Assembly (NCBI GenBank): GCA_027029065.1
Contig: JALVGO010000224.1
Span: forward strand, 1 to 9,099
Reading direction: 5' to 3'
DNA length: 9,099 nucleotides
Source of the DNA: Sulfurovum sp.
GTDB taxonomy: Bacteria; Campylobacterota; Campylobacteria; Campylobacterales; Sulfurovaceae
Part shown: positions 6,327-9,099 of the stretch, piece after piece
Layout: the number at the start of each line of letters is the position of its first letter
Numbering within the stretch: position 1 is the first letter of the stretch
The notes under the pieces: generated by a model
The model's input: the letters and a program-made list of their open reading frames with translations, nothing else
Told to the model about the DNA's origin: nothing
The model's database searches: none
Position numbers and translations under genes: made by a program

Positions 6327-6658
6327 AACAGGGAGAGATATGGCTGGTCAATCTCGATCCGACGATCGGATCAGAGATGCGAAAAAGCAGACCGTGCATT
6401 ATTTTAAACAACGACCTCATCGGGAAACTATCGCTTAAAGTGATTGCACCTTTGACAGATTTCAAGGAGCACTATGCACGCATACCGTGGATGGTGGTTG
6501 TCGAACCCAATGTGCAAAACGGTCTTTCCAAAACATCTGCGATCGACCTTTTTCAGGTGCGTTCTGTTTCGCAAAAGAAGCTGGCTTACAGAGTAGGCAC
6601 AGTGGAAGATAAAGTAGTGGAGGCATGCAAAGAGGCGCTGCATGTGGTTTTTGAGTAA
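6323..6658 (+). CDS. mazF: MazF/PemK-family mRNA interferase toxin
   Basis: Sequence-specific endoribonuclease that cleaves cellular mRNA when freed from its antitoxin. The 111 residues match the family's usual length. The N-terminal signature is clear: GEIWLVNLDP (4-13), then GSEMRKSRPCIIL (16-28), with Arg23 at the position of catalytic Arg25 of B. subtilis MazF, and the strand VIAPLTD with Thr45 at the position of Thr48. The C-terminal half (IDLFQVRSVSQKKL and the last helix) is also typical. No active-site residue is missing, so the toxin is probably functional. ATGA overlaps the antitoxin stop codon, and AGAGG at 6311-6315 serves as ribosome binding site, so its translation is likely coupled to that of the antitoxin. 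The cleavage motif cannot be predicted. Confidence 0.92.
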   Translation: MKQGEIWLVNLDPTIGSEMRKSRPCIILNNDLIGKLSLKVIAPLTDFKEHYARIPWMVVVEPNVQNGLSKTSAIDLFQVRSVSQKKLAYRVGTVEDKVVEACKEALHVVFE

Positions 6659-6782
6659 TATACTGCATTAAAAATGAAGACTGATTGTATCAGCTTTGGT
6701 GAATGTAAAAGACAAAGAGTGATCATTGAGAAGGTATTGCAGAAAAAGGTACTAAAACTGGCAACTTTGCTTTTTTAGGTGC

Positions 6783-6788
6783 TATAAT
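6783..6788 (+). promoter_or_regulatory. nagZ promoter, -10 box
   Basis: A perfect TATAAT preceded by TTTTTTAGGTGC, with no -35. It overlaps the first in-frame ATG of the longest nagZ reading frame (6787), so that ATG would not be in the transcript. The predicted transcript start is near 6795. Confidence 0.6.
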
Positions 6789-6794
6789 GTTTCA

Positions 6795-6810
6795 TGTGGG
6801 TTCTCCCACA
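6795..6810 (+). promoter_or_regulatory. Hairpin at the predicted 5' end of the nagZ transcript
   Basis: TGTGGG (6795-6800) and CCCACA (6805-6810) form a perfect six-pair stem with a TTCT loop, starting seven bases after the -10 box. A stem at the very 5' end of an mRNA commonly slows 5'-dependent decay. As DNA it could instead be an operator next to the promoter. The role is inferred. Confidence 0.45.
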
Positions 6811-6831
6811 GCAATGAATAAGGAAATGAAT

Positions 6832-7911
6832 ATGATAAAAAAGATGCTTTTTGGAGTAGCTGTGGGCGTTTCTGTACTCTCTGCACAAGTCTCACTGGAA
6901 CAAAAAATAGGGCAGATGCTGATGGTGGGGTTTCACGGTACGTCTGCCAAGCCCGGTTCGCAGATATGCAAAGATATCAGGCAGTACAATCTCGGTGCGG
7001 TTATTTTGTTTGACTACAATCCGGTTGATAAAAGCAAACCCAAAAACATCGCTTCTAAAGCGCAGGTAGCCAGACTGACCAAAGAGCTTCAGGCGTGCAG
7101 CCGTGACGGGAAGCTGCTCATTGCGGTCGATCAGGAGGGCGGCAGGGTACAGCGGCTTAAAAGTAAATACGGTTTTTATGGCAAATTCCCCAAAGCAGCC
7201 GATGTGGTGAAGTCGGGCAATATGAAGCAGACGTATGAGAAGATGGCACAGGAGTTAAGAAGTGTCGGTATCAACTACGATCTTGCACCGGTTGTTGACC
7301 TTGACATCAACCCCAAAAACCATGTGATCCATGGTCTGGGACGCTCCTTTGGCAAAGACCCCAAAACGGTACAAAAGTATGCCTCCATCTTCATAGATGC
7401 AATGCACCGTTACGGAGTACTGACCTCGCTCAAACACTTCCCTGGTCACGGCTCTTCGGTTGGTGACACCCATAAGGGGTTTGTAGATGTGACCAACCTG
7501 TGGAAACCGGTTGAACTGGAGCCCTATAAACTGCTTAAAGCAAAGGCAGACACGGTGATGGTCGCCCATGTTTTCAACAAAAAGCTTGATCCAAACTACC
7601 CGGCGACACTCTCCAAAAGAACAGTTGACGGGTTGCTGCGGAAAAAGATCGGTTTTCAGGGGGTAGTGATCACCGACGATCTGCAGATGGGAGCGATCAG
7701 CAAGAAGTATTCGCTCAAAAAGACGCTGGAACTTGCCATCAATGCAGGGGATGACATACTCCTCTTTGGCAATCAGCTTGATCCTCGAAAAGTGGTTTCG
7801 ACCAAAAGAGTGGTAGAGACCATCGGGGCACTGGTAAAAGAGGGCAGGGTATCCAAAGCGCGTATTGAAGCCTCCTACCGGAGAATAAAACGGTTGAAAG
7901 CACATCTATAG
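6832..7911 (+). CDS. nagZ: Exported glycoside hydrolase family 3, beta-N-acetylhexosaminidase (NagZ type)
   Basis: Predicted to release terminal N-acetylglucosamine from peptidoglycan fragments. Start chosen at ATG 6832: AAGGAA (6820-6825) is six bases upstream and a signal peptide (MIKK, hydrophobic core, cleavage near LSA) begins there. The frame is open to ATG 6787, but that codon lies in the -10 box. ATG 6826 is a minor alternative. The mature protein is one GH3 barrel of about 340 residues, with LIAVDQEGGRVQRL (96-109), KHFPGHG (201-207), the Asp212-x-His214 pair that acts as acid/base in NagZ enzymes, and the nucleophile motif VITDDLQMG (Asp282 most likely). E. coli NagZ is cytoplasmic, whereas this form is exported, like the B. 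subtilis YbbD type. The next gene starts 57 bases on, with no terminator between. Confidence 0.88.
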   Translation: MIKKMLFGVAVGVSVLSAQVSLEQKIGQMLMVGFHGTSAKPGSQICKDIRQYNLGAVILFDYNPVDKSKPKNIASKAQVARLTKELQACSRDGKLLIAVDQEGGRVQRLKSKYGFYGKFPKAADVVKSGNMKQTYEKMAQELRSVGINYDLAPVVDLDINPKNHVIHGLGRSFGKDPKTVQKYASIFIDAMHRYGVLTSLKHFPGHGSSVGDTHKGFVDVTNLWKPVELEPYKLLKAKADTVMVAHVFNKKLDPNYPATLSKRTVDGLLRKKIGFQGVVITDDLQMGAISKKYSLKKTLELAINAGDDILLFGNQLDPRKVVSTKRVVETIGALVKEGRVSKARIEASYRRIKRLKAHL

Positions 7912-7968
7912 ACGGATATTTGTATGATATTGTTTCGTTAAAGTGGGATAAAGCACAAGGAGCATCAC

Positions 7969-9099
7969 ATGAGAAGGTTGGTCGGAAAGATGGTTCTGCT
8001 GGCAATGCTGGCATGGACGGGTCTGTATGGGGAGGTAACGCTCTATACCGGTGGTGATATTTTGACCATGCAGGGGAAAATACCACACTATGTCGAGGCA
8101 CTTGCAGAAGAGAACGGTACCATCACATTGACAGGCAAACTGGATGAGGTACGCAAACACTATCCGGATGCCAAGGTGGTTGACCTGAACGGTTCGACCT
8201 TGATGCCGGGATTTTTCGATCCGCATGGACATCTGTTCCTGACCACCCTTTCGGTTGCCTACCTTGATCTGAGCGCACCGCCCATCGGGAAGGTTGACTC
8301 CATAGCAAAGCTGCAGGAGGTGTTGAGGAACCATATCAAAACCCGACACCCAAAACCGAGAGAGTGGATCATCGGAATGAACTATGATGATACACTGCTC
8401 AAAGAGAAGCGTCACCCCACACGCAAAGAGCTTGATGCCGTTTCTACCGAAAATCCTATCTTTCTGCTGCATATCTCCAGCCATCTTGCCGCAGTCAACT
8501 CCAAAGCCATTGCCCAAGCGGGTTTGAGTGACGCAAGCAAAGATCCCAAAGGGGGACGTTTCAGAAGAGATGCCAAGGGACATTTGAGCGGTGTGGTTGA
8601 AGAGGGGGCAGGGATGATGCCGTTTATGAAGAAGATACCGCAGCCCAGTGCAGAGGTTGCCAGGAAGTATCTGCAAAAAACCCTGAAGGAAAAGTTTGTC
8701 AAAGAGGGGATCACTACGGTACAGGAGGCAGGTACGCTTACCCCGCCACTGTGGAAACTGCTGCAAAGCATGGCTGATGCACACGAGCTTCCTGTAGATG
8801 TCATTTGTTATCCAAGTGCCGATTTTACCGGAATACTCAAGCAGTATGATCGGGACAAAATCTATCACAACAGACTGCGTATGGGTGGGTTGAAGATCAT
8901 CCTTGACGGCTCCATTCAGGGCTATACAGCCTATTTGAGCAAACCCTACTTCTCTTTGCCAAAGTCACTCAAGCCTGAACCTTCACGCTGTAGAGCAGGG
9001 GTGGCGGGTGATCTCTTCTTGGATGCCAATGGTACCCATATGCAGAAGCATCAGAAACAGACCGGCTATGTTGGCAAACCGAACTATACGCAAAAAGAG
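7969..9099 (+). CDS. Exported YtcJ-like amidohydrolase (3' partial)
   Basis: Metal-dependent hydrolase of the amidohydrolase superfamily, YtcJ / N-substituted formamide deformylase group (amidohydrolase family 3). The window holds the first 377 residues of a protein that is usually around 550 long. Residues 1-21 look like a signal peptide. The N-terminal beta region ends in DLNGSTLMPGFFDPHGHLF (72-90), with metal ligands His86 and His88. Later family marks are HISSH (168-172), GITTVQEAG (247-255) and GGLKIILDGSIQGYTA (306-321). Residues about 328-366, between SKPYF and the GYVGKPNY segment, look longer than usual for the family. AAGGAG at 7957-7962 is six bases before ATG. The physiological substrate is unknown, and members are often misnamed from one characterised deformylase. 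Probably co-transcribed with nagZ; a weak extra -10 (TATGAT, 7923-7928) is present. Confidence 0.85.
   Translation, partial: MRRLVGKMVLLAMLAWTGLYGEVTLYTGGDILTMQGKIPHYVEALAEENGTITLTGKLDEVRKHYPDAKVVDLNGSTLMPGFFDPHGHLFLTTLSVAYLDLSAPPIGKVDSIAKLQEVLRNHIKTRHPKPREWIIGMNYDDTLLKEKRHPTRKELDAVSTENPIFLLHISSHLAAVNSKAIAQAGLSDASKDPKGGRFRRDAKGHLSGVVEEGAGMMPFMKKIPQPSAEVARKYLQKTLKEKFVKEGITTVQEAGTLTPPLWKLLQSMADAHELPVDVICYPSADFTGILKQYDRDKIYHNRLRMGGLKIILDGSIQGYTAYLSKPYFSLPKSLKPEPSRCRAGVAGDLFLDANGTHMQKHQKQTGYVGKPNYTQKE

Noticed and set aside
6677..6697. Hairpin after mazF (AAG, bulged A, CTGAT with ATCAG, CTT)
   Set aside because: The stem is real, but no T run follows on the plus strand. The T-rich side suits only the minus strand, where no gene ends, so I do not call it a terminator.
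7255..7905. Minus-strand open frame of 216 codons
   Set aside because: Shadow of nagZ, whose catalytic motifs are all on the plus strand.
7906..8868. Long minus-strand open frame of 320 codons
   Set aside because: It lies opposite the amidohydrolase, whose plus-strand frame has clear family motifs and a ribosome binding site. The minus product is Cys/His-rich without domain pattern, typical of an antisense shadow.

Overview
This 9.1 kb window looks like a chromosomal segment of a Campylobacterota (epsilonproteobacterial) genome, probably close to Sulfurovum or Sulfurimonas. Four things suggest this. The order ilvC, divergent polysaccharide deacetylase, short dprA recalls Campylobacter chromosomes (from memory, not searched). 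Promoters have good -10 boxes but mostly no -35. The DprA is of the short form with no N-terminal SAM domain. Intergenic DNA is AT-rich while the genes are of moderate GC. The genus is an inference.

Layout. Positions 3-104 carry the tail of an unrecognised gene. ilvC (279-1307) encodes a class I ketol-acid reductoisomerase for branched-chain amino acid synthesis. An intergenic stretch with nested inverted repeats (1310-1411) follows, then a 79-residue unknown protein (1552-1791). A second promoter drives a membrane-anchored divergent polysaccharide deacetylase (1864-2922), tightly coupled to a DASS/SLC13-type anion transporter (2923-4257). A weak terminator and a new promoter lead into dprA (4327-5103), which converges with an exported TlpA-like thioredoxin on the minus strand (5106-5648).

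The region 5649-6071 is AT-rich and has no convincing full gene. It holds a 15-bp inverted repeat around two tiny reading frames with strong ribosome binding sites, and a frame broken by one stop codon. Next is a type II toxin-antitoxin operon: a ribbon-helix-helix antitoxin overlapping a MazF/PemK endoribonuclease by 4 bp. Its promoter has near-consensus -35 and -10 boxes, with a perfect dyad filling the spacer, as expected for autorepression.

The right end has an exported glycoside hydrolase family 3 enzyme of NagZ type (6832-7911; the longest reading frame overstates its N-terminus), then an exported YtcJ-like amidohydrolase running off the window (7969-9099). Both carry signal peptides and probably share a transcript.

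No RNA gene, CRISPR array, insertion sequence or phage gene was found. Most genes are recognisable families. The less ordinary content is in the non-coding DNA: the element after ilvC, the 5.65-6.07 kb interval, the mazEF operator, and the hairpin at the predicted 5' end of the nagZ transcript.
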